Notes: a model not told the origin generated them from the letters alone. DNA of 64,000 nt from Pseudomonas putida (GCF_028682475.1 NZ_JANHLE010000002.1:62001-126000), one strand, 5' to 3'. Shown: positions 8,263 through 17,521, numbered from the stretch's first letter. Made by a program: numbers and translations.

Positions 8263-8487
8263 TCAGGCTACCAGGGCCTGACGGGTGCGCTCGATGACCG
8301 CTTGCAGCGGTGCGGACTGGCTGTACTGCTCGGGGTACAGACGCTCGCTGTGACGGGCAATGCCGTGCTCGTTGACCAGGGTGAAGCTGAAGCCGCCTTT
8401 GCGCGACGCCAGGATCAAGCAGTTCAATGGGGCAAATGCCTGGGAAAGGGTGCGAATCGCAGCCTGAGTATGGATAGAGTGAGTCAT
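8263..8487 (-). CDS. small hypothetical protein (74 aa)
   Basis: A 74-residue protein beginning MTHSIHTQAAIRTLSQAF, with a central beta-rich segment (LILASRKGGFSFTLVNEHG) and a C-terminal helix. I recognise no family. The ATG at 8487 is preceded by GCAGGAAC with good spacing, and the gene ends just before a strong terminator, both of which support expression. The leader upstream holds an inverted repeat (8542-8549 with 8582-8589, GTTCCAGT/ACTGGAAC). Confidence 0.65.
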   Translation of the reverse strand: MTHSIHTQAAIRTLSQAFAPLNCLILASRKGGFSFTLVNEHGIARHSERLYPEQYSQSAPLQAVIERTRQALVA

Positions 8488-9443
8488 AGTTATTAGATGT
8501 TCCTGCAATAGACACGGTTTCGATCCGTGCACACTTAAAACGTTCCAGTAACGCCGGGATTTAGTCTGGGCGAAGAACCTGACTGGAACAGGGCAGCCAG
8601 TTTTGGGCGCATTTATCATGTGGCGCTGGGGCTGACTGGTAGGTACGTCAGAGGGCAGGCAACACACCGGGTCGAGGTTCTATGCCACGGGGTGAAGATC
8701 CTGATCAATCTGCAGGTTGGTTCGGTCAGAGTAAGAAGTGATTTACCTGGGAACCATCAAGTGGGCCGGTCCTTGTTTCAACAGGCGCTGCTCCAAGGTG
8801 GGCAGGGTACTGTAAGGACTGCTTTGGCCAGAATTGACTTTCAGCTTGGTACTAACGGCCGCAAGACTACAGCAATGGCCGGGTCTTGGCAAGGGTGAGT
8901 GGCTTTTCAGCAGCGGAGCCGACCAGTATCTCGCGTTTTTTACCTCCTGTGAAGACCCGCTTTCATGAGGAAGAGGCAGGGAACGTGCCAAATTCGTGCA
9001 GCGAACTGCCTTTCTTTGGGGCGGTTGTACACACTTGGCGCAATCGATGTTACAGCGCTGCAACAGCACCTGATGCCCCCGCCAATGACTTGACCGTGGG
9101 CTTAAGTCAATGAAAAAAAACACTTATTTTAGCTGGTGAAAAAATCGACAGTTTGAGCCAAAGCCCCATTTCATGGGGGTTTGCGGGGTCTTGGAGGGGG
9201 TTGTCCACCGAGTTATCCACAGCTTCTGTGGATTGTCCCGAGCGCTTGCTCTAGGACGGGCGTGCTAGCTTTTTCCGATGTGTCTGACAATCAGAGCGTG
9301 AACTTCTGTCAGAAGAAAAGTCCCCGTCCAGCGTCAACAAATAAACACAGAAATATTTTGAAAAAAGTATCCAAAGGGCTCGGGCCATTGGCAGAAAAAT
9401 GGAGTAGAGTGGCGCGCCTCTCGAGTTGCCTTCGCTGTTGGTT
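8488..9443. other. 956-base region without a supported gene
   Basis: The longest empty stretch in the window and visibly lower in GC than the flanks. Short open frames on both strands read as low-complexity, Ser/Pro/Arg-rich translations without ribosome sites, so none is called. Contents noted: an inverted repeat GTTCCAGT/ACTGGAAC at 8542-8589; a hairpin AAGCCCC/GGGGGTT near 9160-9182; a DnaA-box-like palindrome at 9213-9234; and AT-rich DNA around 9340-9400 that probably carries the promoter for the gene at 9444. A non-coding RNA is possible but not demonstrated. Confidence 0.5.
9213..9233. promoter_or_regulatory. DnaA-box-like inverted pair
   Basis: TTATCCACA, the consensus DnaA 9-mer, starts at 9213. 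It is followed by its partial inverse, so that ATCCACAG and CTGTGGAT form a perfect palindrome around CTT. A second palindrome of this kind lies at 36700-36726. Confidence 0.5.
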
Positions 9444-9872
9444 ATGAAGTTTCGCGCCAGAATCCCCGCTATTTCTTCCGCTCCACCGCCCTTGCCAGAG
9501 CCCCAGCGCTTCACTTTGAAGGTCGCTTTGTGGCTGCTCGACAATCCGCGCCTGGGTGATAACCCCAACGTCAAGCATTTTGCCGGGCGCTTGCTCAAGC
9601 AACCGGCGCGTCAAGGCGTGGTGGTCGCGCAAAGTCGTCTGGGGCAGATGCTCTGCCGTGATTGCGGCAACGCCCGCGACCGGCGCATTGGTCATGATCT
9701 GCTGCGTCAGGCCGCGCGTGCCGGGGACCGGCGTGCGCAGCTCGAATACGGCCGCTTGTGCGCCCAGGCGCAGATCAATGAGCCCGAACAGGCCCGCTAC
9801 TGGCTGGAGCTGGCGGCGTCGCAGGGCTCTCAGGAAGCCCGGCGCTTGCTCAAGCAACTGCCAGACGCTTGA
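9444..9872 (+). CDS. Sel1-like repeat protein
   Basis: A 142-residue protein with TPR-like Sel1 repeats: ARQGVVVAQSRLGQMLCRDC, ARAGDRRAQLEYGRLC and ELAASQGSQEARRLLKQL show the A..G...A...L pattern of about 36 residues. Such alpha-solenoids mediate protein-protein contacts. The ATG at 9444 was chosen; an in-frame TTG lies 18 bases earlier and cannot be excluded. There is no signal peptide, so it is probably cytoplasmic. It precedes rmuC by about 65 bases on the same strand; partner proteins are unknown. Confidence 0.75.
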   Translation: MKFRARIPAISSAPPPLPEPQRFTLKVALWLLDNPRLGDNPNVKHFAGRLLKQPARQGVVVAQSRLGQMLCRDCGNARDRRIGHDLLRQAARAGDRRAQLEYGRLCAQAQINEPEQARYWLELAASQGSQEARRLLKQLPDA

Positions 9873-9937
9873 CTGCAGTACAGCGGCAAGGCTGATAAGC
9901 TCAGCCGTTGATTTCAGCTGGGGGTGTTCGGGTGGTA

Positions 9938-11440
9938 ATGGCGTTGGATCTGACCAGCATCGTGCTGGGTATCATGGTGGCCGCAGTGCCGTGCCTGGGC
10001 TGGGTGTTTGCCCAGCAACGGCGCCAGGCCGCGCGTGAGGCGCAAACGGCTTTGCTCGAGGAGCGCCTGGGCAGTGCGCAGATGGCTCAGGAAGGCTTGC
10101 TCGCCCAGCTCGACGCCAGTCGCGACGAAATCAGCGACCTGAGTCAGGCCAACGCTGCCAAGCAGGCCACGCTGGCGGCGCAGGCCCGTGAGCTGGAGTT
10201 GCTGCAGATCGACCGCGACAACGCCCGTGATGCCGCCCATGCCTGGCAGATCGAACGCAGTGCCCGTGAGGCTGAATTGCGCCGTCTGGACGCCCACAGC
10301 GCGGCCCTGAGCGCGGAATTGCGTGAACAGCAGGAAAGCCATCAGCAGCGTCTGGACGACCTGCAGGGCTCGCGTGACGAGCTGCGTGCCCAGTTCGCGG
10401 AAATGGCGACCAGGATCTTCGATGAACGTGAGCAACGCTTCGCACAGACCAGCCAGCAACATCTGGGGCAATTGCTCGACCCTCTAAAAGAGCGCATCCA
10501 GGCGTTCGAGAAGCGTGTTGAAGACAGCTATCAGCAGGAGGCCCGCGAGCGCTTTTCCCTGGCCAAGGAGCTGGAGCGCCTGCAGCAACTCAACCTGCGC
10601 CTGAGCGATGAGGCCACCAACCTGACCCAGGCGCTCAAGGGCCAGAAGACCCAGGGTAACTGGGGCGAACTGATTCTGGAACGGGTGCTCGAGCACGCCG
10701 GGCTGGAAAAGGGCCGCGAGTACCAGACCCAGGTCAGCCTCAAAAGTGCTGACGGCGAACGCTTCCAGCCGGACGTGCTGATCATGTTGCCGGGTGACAA
10801 GCAGGTGGTGGTCGACTCCAAGGTCAGCCTGACCGCCTATCAGCAGTACGTTGCTGCCGACGACAGCGAGATTGCCCAGGCGGCGCTCAAGCAGCATGTG
10901 CTGTCGTTGCGCAATCACGTCAAAGGCTTGTCGGGCAAGGATTACAACCGCCTGGAAGGCTTGCACAGCCTCGATTTCGTCCTGCTCTTCGTGCCGATTG
11001 AGGCGGCGTTCTCTGCAGCGCTGCAAGCCGAGCCGAACCTGTTCCAGGAAGCCTTCGACCGGCAGATCGTCATCGTCAGCCCAACCACCTTGCTGGCCAC
11101 CCTGAGGGTGATCGACAGCCTGTGGAAGCAGGAGCGCCAGAGCCAGAATGCCCGGGAAATCGCCGAACGTGCCGGCTGGCTGTACGACAAGTTCGTGTTG
11201 TTCATCCAGGACCTGGACGAACTGGGCAATCGCCTGCAACAGGTGGATAAAGCCTACAGCGCCGCGCGCAACAAACTCTGTGAAGGCCGCGGCAACCTGA
11301 TCAGCCGCAGCGAACAGCTCAAGTTGCTCGGTGCCCGCGCCAGCAAAAGCCTGCCGGCCGACTTGCTGGAGCGGGCCATGAGCGAAGGCGACCCACTGGC
11401 CGCCAGCGCCCTTACTGGACCAGGCTCAGATGCCGATTGA
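9938..11440 (+). CDS. rmuC: DNA recombination protein RmuC
   Basis: RmuC limits DNA inversions and carries a predicted nuclease fold of the PD-(D/E)XK type. The roughly 500-residue product has an N-terminal hydrophobic helix (IVLGIMVAAVPCLGWVFA), a long coiled coil (residues 30-200, rich in Gln/Glu/Arg heptads), then the conserved RmuC core with ALKGQKTQGNWGELILERVL, PDVLIMLPGDKQVVVDSK and LLFVPIEAAF. Starts at GTG 9932 or ATG 9938 are both possible; the ATG is given. Its 3' end overlaps the convergent kinase gene by 29 bases, so the two may interfere transcriptionally. Confidence 0.93.
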   Translation: MALDLTSIVLGIMVAAVPCLGWVFAQQRRQAAREAQTALLEERLGSAQMAQEGLLAQLDASRDEISDLSQANAAKQATLAAQARELELLQIDRDNARDAAHAWQIERSAREAELRRLDAHSAALSAELREQQESHQQRLDDLQGSRDELRAQFAEMATRIFDEREQRFAQTSQQHLGQLLDPLKERIQAFEKRVEDSYQQEARERFSLAKELERLQQLNLRLSDEATNLTQALKGQKTQGNWGELILERVLEHAGLEKGREYQTQVSLKSADGERFQPDVLIMLPGDKQVVVDSKVSLTAYQQYVAADDSEIAQAALKQHVLSLRNHVKGLSGKDYNRLEGLHSLDFVLLFVPIEAAFSAALQAEPNLFQEAFDRQIVIVSPTTLLATLRVIDSLWKQERQSQNAREIAERAGWLYDKFVLFIQDLDELGNRLQQVDKAYSAARNKLCEGRGNLISRSEQLKLLGARASKSLPADLLERAMSEGDPLAASALTGPGSDAD

Positions 11441-14400
11441 GCAGGGCGCGCAAGGCCGCCGGCTTGACCGGCTTGGCCAGGTAGTCGAGACCGGCGGCAT
11501 GCACCTGGCCGACCGTTTCGCTGCGTCCATCGGCACTGATCACCACGCCAGGTACCGGCTCGCCCAGGCGCGTGCGTAGCCAGGCCATCAGTTCGGTACC
11601 GGTTTCGCCATCGTCCAGGTGGAAGTCGACCAAGGCCAGGTGCGGACGCATCCCCTTGTTCAACAGGGCATCGCACTCCTCACGGTTGCGCGCCGTCCAG
11701 ACCTGGCAACCCCAGCGGCTGAGCAGGCTGTTCATACCGACCAGAATGCTGTCTTCGTTGTCGACGCACAGCACCTGCATCCCCGCCAGTGGCTGCCCGG
11801 CTTGCTCGGCCGGGGTGACGACGGCCACAGCCGGTGTCGTGGCCAGTGGCACGCTGACCCGGAATACGCTGCCTTTACCGGGCCAGGAGCGCACTTCCAG
11901 GGAATGGCCGAGTACCCGGCACAGGCCGTCGGCGATCGCCAGGCCCAGGCCCAGGCCTTTTTCGGCGCGGGTCTGGTGGCTGTCCAGACGTTTGAACTCT
12001 TCGAAGATCACTTGCAGTTTGTCGTCGGCAATGCCCGGGCCGCGGTCCCAGACCTCCAGCCACAGCTTGCCACCGTTGCGGCGTACCCCTAGGAGGATCG
12101 GGCTCTTGCCGTAACGGAAGGCGTTGGTCAGGAAGTTCTGCAGGATCCGCCGCAGCAGCTTCATGTCGCTGTGCACCCGCAGGCGGCTGCCGCGCAGGCG
12201 GAAATCCAGGCCCTGTTGCTGGGCCAGTACCTTGAACTCGGCACCGAGGGTGTCGAACAGCTCGTTGAGGGCAAAGGGTTTCGGATCGGGGGTGATCTTG
12301 CCGTTTTCCAGGCGCGAGATATCGAGCAGGTCGCTGATCAGTTCCTCGGCTGAACGCAGTGAGCTGTCCATGTGCTGGACCAGTTGCTGGGCGTCTGCCG
12401 AGAGCCCGTCGCCCTGGTGGGAGAGGGCGGCAGAGAACAGCCGGGCAGCGTTCAGCGGTTGCATCAGGTCATGGCTGACCGCCGCCAGAAAGCGGGTCTT
12501 GGACTGGTTGGCGGCTTCGGCGTGGCTTTTCGCTTCGGTCAGTGCCTGGTTCAGTTGCGACAGCTCCTGGGTCCGTTCGGCGACCCGCTGTTCAAGGCCT
12601 TCGTTGGCATCCTTGAGCGCCTGCTCGGCTTCGCGGAACGGGGTGATGTCGGTGAAGCTCATGACGAAACCGCCGCCCGGCATCGGGTTGCCGATCAGCT
12701 CGATGACCCGGCCGTTGGGGAACAGTCGTTCGGAGGTGTGCGCGCGGCCCTGGCGCATCCAGTGCAGGCGGCGGGCCACATGCACCTGGGCTTCGCCGGG
12801 GCCGCACAGCCCGCGTTCGGCGTTGTAGCGGATGATGTCGGCAATCGGCCGACCGACGCTGATCAGGCCGTCGGGGTAGTTGAACAGTTCCAGGTAACGA
12901 CGGTTCCAGGCCACCAGGTGCAGGTTCTGGTCGACCACGCTGATGCCCTGGCTGATGTTCTCGATCGCACCTTGCAACAGGGCGCGGTTGAACTGCAGTA
13001 CTTCCGAGGCTTCGTCGGCGATGCGCACCACGTCCTCAAGCTGCATGTCGCGGCCTTCGATGGCGGCTTTGACCACGGCGCGGGTCGAGGAGGTGCCAAG
13101 CACACCGGCGAGCAGGCGTTCGGTGTGCTCGATCCAGTCGCCGTCGGCGTTCTGGTTGGGGTTGAAGCCCTTGCCCTGGCGGTAGGCGAAGCGGATGAAG
13201 CTTTGCCGCGCACGTTCTTCACCGACAAAGCGCGCCGCGAGCTTGAGCAGGTCGTCGATCTGTACCGCCAGCAGCGAGCGGCTGTTGGGTCGGGCACTGG
13301 TCTGCTGGCCGATGAAGCGCCCGGCCTGCCAGTGTTCGGAAACCCGCGTGCGGGAAAGGATCGACACCCAGGCGAACAAGGTGAAGTTGCCGGCCAGCGA
13401 CAACACCACACCTTGGGTCAGCGGCGTGATCGGCAGGTTCAACGGGTTGCCATGCAGCCAGGCAAGGCCGGGGAACAGCTCCAGTGGCCAGCCCACGCTA
13501 TGCGCGGCAATCGGCAGGACCAGGGTGTAGAACCACAGGAACACCCCGGCGGCGAGGCCGGCGAACACGCCACGGCGGTTGGCCTGCTTCCAGTACAGCG
13601 CGCCGAGCATGGCCGGGGTCAACTGGGTCACGGCGGCAAATGCGATCTGGCCGATGGTGGCGAGGCTGGCGGTGGAGCCCAGCAGGCGGTAGCTGACATA
13701 GGCCAGCAGCATGATCACCACAATGGTCACCCGGCGTACCGAGAGCATCCAGTGGCGGAACACTTCGAACGGTCGCTCGGCGTTATTGCGCCGTAACAAC
13801 CAGGGCAGCAGCATGTCGTTGGAGACCATGGTCGATAGCGCCACGGCTTCGACGATCACCATGCCGGTGGCTGCCGAGGCGCCGCCGATGAAGGCCAGCA
13901 GGGCCAGGGCCGGATGGGCTTCGGCCAGGGGCAGGCTGATGACATAAGAGTCGGGCATCACTCCGGGCAGCAGCATCTGCCCGGCCAGGGCGATGGGGAC
14001 CACGAACAGCGCGGCGAGAATCAGGTAGGTCGGGAACACCCAGCGTGCCAGGCGCAGGTCCTGCGGTTCGATGTTCTCGACCACGGTGACATGGAACTGC
14101 CGTGGCAGGCAGATGATCGCCATCATCGCCACCCCGGTCTGCACCACCATCGACGGCCAATTGATGGTCTCGTTCCAGAAGCCTTCCAGGCGCGGGGCCA
14201 GTTGTGCCTTGCTGAACAGGTCGTCGAAACCGTTGAACAGGCCGAAGGTGACGAAGGCGCCGACGGCCAGAAACGCCAGGAGTTTGACCAGCGACTCGAA
14301 GGCAATCGCCAGAACCATGCCGCGGTGGTGTTCGGTCACATCCAGGCTGCGGGTACCGAAAACGATGGAGAACAATGCCAGCACCAGCGACACCACCAGC

Positions 14401-14885
14401 GCGGTGTCCTGCACGCGGCTGCCGGTGGCGTCGGCACTGGCGCCGATCAGCAGGTTGACGCCGAGCACGATGCCTTTGAGCTGCAAGGCGATATAAGGCA
14501 GGACACCGACCAGGCAGATCAGCGCCACCACCACTGCCAGCGACTGGGACTTGCCGTAGCGGGCGGCGATGAAGTCGGCAATCGAGGTGATGTTTTCCTG
14601 TTTGCTGATCAGCACCATCTTCTGCAGCACCCAGGGCGCGAACAGCAGCAACAGCACCGGGCCGAGGTAGATCGGCAGGAACGCCCAGAGTTGTTCGGCC
14701 GCCTGACCGACGGCGCCGAAGAAGGTCCAGCTGGTGCAGTACACCGCCAGCGACAGGCTGTACACCCAGGCACGCAGGCGCGGTGGCAGCGGCGTTTTGC
14801 GGCGGTCGCCATAGAATGCGATAGCGAACATGATGGCCATATAGGCCAGGGCGACCGCGGCGATCAGCCCACTGGACAGCGACAT
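11412..14885 (-). CDS. crbS: SSS-transporter-fused hybrid sensor histidine kinase (CrbS/MxtR type)
   Basis: A 1157-residue membrane sensor. Residues 1-520 are a sodium:solute symporter domain of about 13 helices. Then come a linker (about 535-625), a PAS domain (about 630-750, GISVVDQNLHLVAWNRRY), a coiled coil, a HisKA dimerisation domain with phospho-acceptor His805 (AAVSHDLMQPL), the ATPase domain with N box (LQNFLTNAFRYG) and G boxes (DRGPGIADD, GLGLGLAI), and a C-terminal receiver with Asp1087 (LALVDFHLDD) and Lys1137. This architecture matches CrbS/MxtR kinases, which with CrbR/ErdR control acetate and ethanol metabolism; CbrA is a related alternative. No response regulator is adjacent. 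Confidence 0.85.
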   Translation of the reverse strand: MSLSSGLIAAVALAYMAIMFAIAFYGDRRKTPLPPRLRAWVYSLSLAVYCTSWTFFGAVGQAAEQLWAFLPIYLGPVLLLLFAPWVLQKMVLISKQENITSIADFIAARYGKSQSLAVVVALICLVGVLPYIALQLKGIVLGVNLLIGASADATGSRVQDTALVVSLVLALFSIVFGTRSLDVTEHHRGMVLAIAFESLVKLLAFLAVGAFVTFGLFNGFDDLFSKAQLAPRLEGFWNETINWPSMVVQTGVAMMAIICLPRQFHVTVVENIEPQDLRLARWVFPTYLILAALFVVPIALAGQMLLPGVMPDSYVISLPLAEAHPALALLAFIGGASAATGMVIVEAVALSTMVSNDMLLPWLLRRNNAERPFEVFRHWMLSVRRVTIVVIMLLAYVSYRLLGSTASLATIGQIAFAAVTQLTPAMLGALYWKQANRRGVFAGLAAGVFLWFYTLVLPIAAHSVGWPLELFPGLAWLHGNPLNLPITPLTQGVVLSLAGNFTLFAWVSILSRTRVSEHWQAGRFIGQQTSARPNSRSLLAVQIDDLLKLAARFVGEERARQSFIRFAYRQGKGFNPNQNADGDWIEHTERLLAGVLGTSSTRAVVKAAIEGRDMQLEDVVRIADEASEVLQFNRALLQGAIENISQGISVVDQNLHLVAWNRRYLELFNYPDGLISVGRPIADIIRYNAERGLCGPGEAQVHVARRLHWMRQGRAHTSERLFPNGRVIELIGNPMPGGGFVMSFTDITPFREAEQALKDANEGLEQRVAERTQELSQLNQALTEAKSHAEAANQSKTRFLAAVSHDLMQPLNAARLFSAALSHQGDGLSADAQQLVQHMDSSLRSAEELISDLLDISRLENGKITPDPKPFALNELFDTLGAEFKVLAQQQGLDFRLRGSRLRVHSDMKLLRRILQNFLTNAFRYGKSPILLGVRRNGGKLWLEVWDRGPGIADDKLQVIFEEFKRLDSHQTRAEKGLGLGLAIADGLCRVLGHSLEVRSWPGKGSVFRVSVPLATTPAVAVVTPAEQAGQPLAGMQVLCVDNEDSILVGMNSLLSRWGCQVWTARNREECDALLNKGMRPHLALVDFHLDDGETGTELMAWLRTRLGEPVPGVVISADGRSETVGQVHAAGLDYLAKPVKPAALRALLNRHLSLVQ

Positions 14886-15002
14886 GACTACTCCGAAACA
14901 AAAACAGCCGTCAGTGTAACGGCGAACCTCGATCAATCAGTCTGGCACGCCGCTGGCGCTTCGTCAGCGCCGACCATGGTAGCAGTGGCAGAGCGTCGCA
15001 GG

Positions 15003-16190
15003 TCAGGGGGTGTAGGAGCGCCGAGCCCCCAGGTAATAAAACAGCGCCGCCAGCAGCACCGAGCCAATCAATAGGTAGAAGGTGGCCACCGGCACCAGGT
15101 GTGCCAGGGCAAAACCGCAGATCACCGGCCCCAGCGCCGCCCCCAGGTTGGACAGATTCTGCGCCCCGTAATACACCCCGCGCAGATGTTCGGGGGCGAT
15201 GCTGTCGATGAACATGTACTCGGCCGGAATGACGATGATTTCGCCCAAGGTGAATACCAGCATCGCCAGGCACCAGACCAGCAGCGACTGGGCCAGGGAG
15301 AACCCCAGCAGGCCAGCCAGGAACAGCGCCATGCCGGCCAGCAACCAGGGCATCAGCTGGCGGCTGTTGATGCGCCGCCCTATCACATACTGCAAGGCGA
15401 TGACGGTGATGGCGTTGGTGGCCACCAGGTAACTGATATACCGCGCCGCCTCGCCGGCATTGGTGGTCACTACCAGGTACTGCGACAGGTAAGCGGTGAA
15501 CTGGCCGAAGACCACGGCACTGAGCGCGCCGCCGAGGGTGAAGCAGATCAACCGGCGATCCTTGAGCAGTTGTCCGCCGACACTGAGAAAACCGGCCTGA
15601 GGGTTGCTGTCCAGCTGCGCCCGCGCCGAGCGCTCGCCCCAGCGCCGGTAGCACAGGCACATGGCCAGACCCAACGCCGCCGACACCAGAAAGGGCAGGT
15701 GATTATCCAGCATGATCAGCGCTACACCGACAAAGGGCCCGACGGCGTAGGCGACGTTGCTCAAGGTGTACTTGATCGAGAACACCTCCGAGCGTTCTTC
15801 CAGCGGAAGCAGGGCACAAAACCCGGCTTTGGCGGCAATGTCGACCACCGCCAGTGCCAGGTTGATCAGCACCAGGCTGGTGAAGAACAGACTCAGTTCG
15901 CGGCTGACGATGGCGGTAACGAAGGCGACGGCGAAGACCAGGGTCGAGACGATGATCACCGTGTAGCTGCGCAGGGTGTCGATCAGGTAGCCGCCGTACA
16001 GGCTCAACAGCGAGGCGACAATCAGCGCGCCGCCAATCATCAGGCCGATGCCACTGACGTCCAGGGCGAAATTTTCTGCGAGGTAGACCACCAGGTAGGG
16101 CAGGGTGATCGCCCGCGCCAGGGTCAAGACAAATGTAGTGGTGAGCAGCAGGCGTACTTGCGGGTTGTAGCGCTTTACGGCATCGAGCAT
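15003..16190 (-). CDS. major facilitator superfamily transporter
   Basis: A 395-residue inner-membrane carrier with about 12 helices. It has a two-half MFS layout with GGYLIDTLRSYTV in the A-motif loop and a middle cytoplasmic loop (WGERSARAQLDSNPQ). The sequence most resembles the drug-efflux-like MdtH group, but no substrate can be assigned. The ATG at 16190 faces the divergent TehA/SLAC1 gene across a region containing operator-like repeats. The crbS gene begins 117 bases beyond its stop. Confidence 0.82.
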   Translation of the reverse strand: MLDAVKRYNPQVRLLLTTTFVLTLARAITLPYLVVYLAENFALDVSGIGLMIGGALIVASLLSLYGGYLIDTLRSYTVIIVSTLVFAVAFVTAIVSRELSLFFTSLVLINLALAVVDIAAKAGFCALLPLEERSEVFSIKYTLSNVAYAVGPFVGVALIMLDNHLPFLVSAALGLAMCLCYRRWGERSARAQLDSNPQAGFLSVGGQLLKDRRLICFTLGGALSAVVFGQFTAYLSQYLVVTTNAGEAARYISYLVATNAITVIALQYVIGRRINSRQLMPWLLAGMALFLAGLLGFSLAQSLLVWCLAMLVFTLGEIIVIPAEYMFIDSIAPEHLRGVYYGAQNLSNLGAALGPVICGFALAHLVPVATFYLLIGSVLLAALFYYLGARRSYTP

Positions 16191-16268
16191 GGCACGTCCT
16201 TGTTGTTATTGCGTGGGGCCATCAGTGGCCAAGCATACGCCTGGGCGGGAAGGGGTGGATAGCGCTGG

Positions 16269-16320
16269 ATCCATATCTGTAAAACAGATAACAGATAGAG
16301 AAAATACCCGTTATATGGAT
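16269..16320. promoter_or_regulatory. nested inverted repeats in the divergent promoter region
   Basis: TATCTGTAAAACAGATA at 16274-16290 is a perfect 7-base inverted repeat with a 3-base centre, followed by a further ACAGATA half site. ATCCATAT (16269-16276) is repeated inverted as ATATGGAT (16313-16320). The block sits between the divergent MFS and TehA/SLAC1 genes and probably binds a dimeric regulator. Confidence 0.5.
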
Positions 16321-16375
16321 ATTCTTTTCAGGCCTAAGATGGTCTCACGTCACCGGACTACAGGAGACTCCGACC

Positions 16376-17521
16376 ATGCCATGCCAGCAACAGATTGATT
16401 CTCCCTTGCGCCCGTTGAGCCATCTGGCTCACCCGCGTGAAGTCATCCGTCAGTTCACCCCCAACTGGTTCGCCGCGACCATGGGCACCGGGGTCCTGGC
16501 CCTGGCCCTGATGCAGATCGGCATCGACAGCCTGCATGCAACCGCAGAGGCCTTGTGGTGGCTGACCATTGCCCTGTTCATCCTGTTCAGCGTGTTGTAT
16601 GCCGCACGCTGGATAATGTTCTTCAATGAAGCACGGCAGATTTTTGCCCACTCCACGGTGTCGATGTTCTTCGGCACCATCCCCATGGGGCTGGCTACCA
16701 TCCTCAACGGTTGCTTGCTGTTTGGCGTCAATCGCTGGGGCGAAGGTGTCGTGCCCTGGATCGAAGCGCTCTGGTGGTTCGATGTCGGCCTGGCGCTGTT
16801 GTGCGGGGTGGCCATTCCTTACCTGATGTTCACCCGCCAGGAGCACAGTATCGATCAGATGACCGCGGTCTGGCTGTTGCCGGTGGTTGCCGCTGAGGTT
16901 GCCGCCGCCAGTGGTGGCCAGCTGGCGCCGCACCTGATCGATGCCCACAGTCAATTTCTGGTGCTGATTACCAGCTATGTGTTGTGGGCGGTATCGCTGC
17001 CGGTGGCGTTCAGCATCCTGACCATCCTCATGCTGCGCATGGCCCTGCACAAACTGCCCCACGCCAACATGGCCGCTTCCAGCTGGCTGGCGCTGGGCCC
17101 GATCGGCACCGGTGCGTTGGGCATGTTGCTGCTGGGCGCCGATGCTCCGGCGATCTTCGCTGCCAACGGCTTCGGCGAGCTGGGTGAAATTGCCCGCGGC
17201 CTGGGCCTGGTCGCCGGGATTGTGTTGTGGGGCGCCGGCTTGTGGTGGCTGCTTACCGCCGTACTGATCACCCTGCGCTATATGCGCCATGGCATGCCGT
17301 TCAACCTGGGCTGGTGGGGCTTCACCTTTCCGCTCGGGGTCTACACCCTGGCCACCCTCAAGCTCGGTGCCTGGCTGGGCCTGGGTTTCTTCCAGCACAT
17401 GGGCCTGGTGCTGGTGGTGGCGCTGGCCGGTCTGTGGATGATGGTCGCCAGCTTCACCCTGCGCGGGGCCTGGCGCGGTGAGCTGTTTGTCTCGCCGTGT
17501 ATTGCCGGCTTACACAAGTAG
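16376..17521 (+). CDS. TehA/SLAC1-family (TDT) transporter
   Basis: A 381-residue membrane protein of the tellurite-resistance/dicarboxylate transporter family, with ten hydrophobic helices. Signatures are the first-helix FTPNWFAATMGTGVLALAL and the pore helices around SMFFGTIPMGLAT. Bacterial and fungal relatives act as anion channels or as sulfite exporters (Ssu1). The WWGFTFPLGVYTLATLKLG segment near the C terminus resembles the sulfite/dicarboxylate branch. The start ATG at 16376 follows GGAGAC. The substrate is uncertain, and tellurite resistance in particular should not be assumed. Confidence 0.83.
   Translation: MPCQQQIDSPLRPLSHLAHPREVIRQFTPNWFAATMGTGVLALALMQIGIDSLHATAEALWWLTIALFILFSVLYAARWIMFFNEARQIFAHSTVSMFFGTIPMGLATILNGCLLFGVNRWGEGVVPWIEALWWFDVGLALLCGVAIPYLMFTRQEHSIDQMTAVWLLPVVAAEVAAASGGQLAPHLIDAHSQFLVLITSYVLWAVSLPVAFSILTILMLRMALHKLPHANMAASSWLALGPIGTGALGMLLLGADAPAIFAANGFGELGEIARGLGLVAGIVLWGAGLWWLLTAVLITLRYMRHGMPFNLGWWGFTFPLGVYTLATLKLGAWLGLGFFQHMGLVLVVALAGLWMMVASFTLRGAWRGELFVSPCIAGLHK

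Noticed and set aside
8743..9123. A 126-codon minus-strand frame in the gene desert
   Set aside because: Ser/Pro/Cys-rich translation without a family, no ribosome site, and atypical codon use. Kept only as part of the non-coding region entry.
9100..9300. A replication origin, suggested by DnaA-box palindromes and AT-rich DNA
   Set aside because: Only one full box plus a partial inverse, no dnaA/dnaN/gidA/parAB genes nearby, and no cluster of boxes. Pseudomonas oriC lies by dnaA and rpmH.
12372..15074. Long plus-strand frames (12372-13796 and 13914-15074) opposite the kinase gene
   Set aside because: They are His/Gln/Gly-rich translations without motifs, wholly covered by the transporter-fused kinase on the other strand.
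16376..17521. Naming the TDT-family gene tehA as a tellurite resistance gene
   Set aside because: The family includes malate, chloride and sulfite transporters; no tehB or tellurite gene is nearby, so substrate and symbol are left open.
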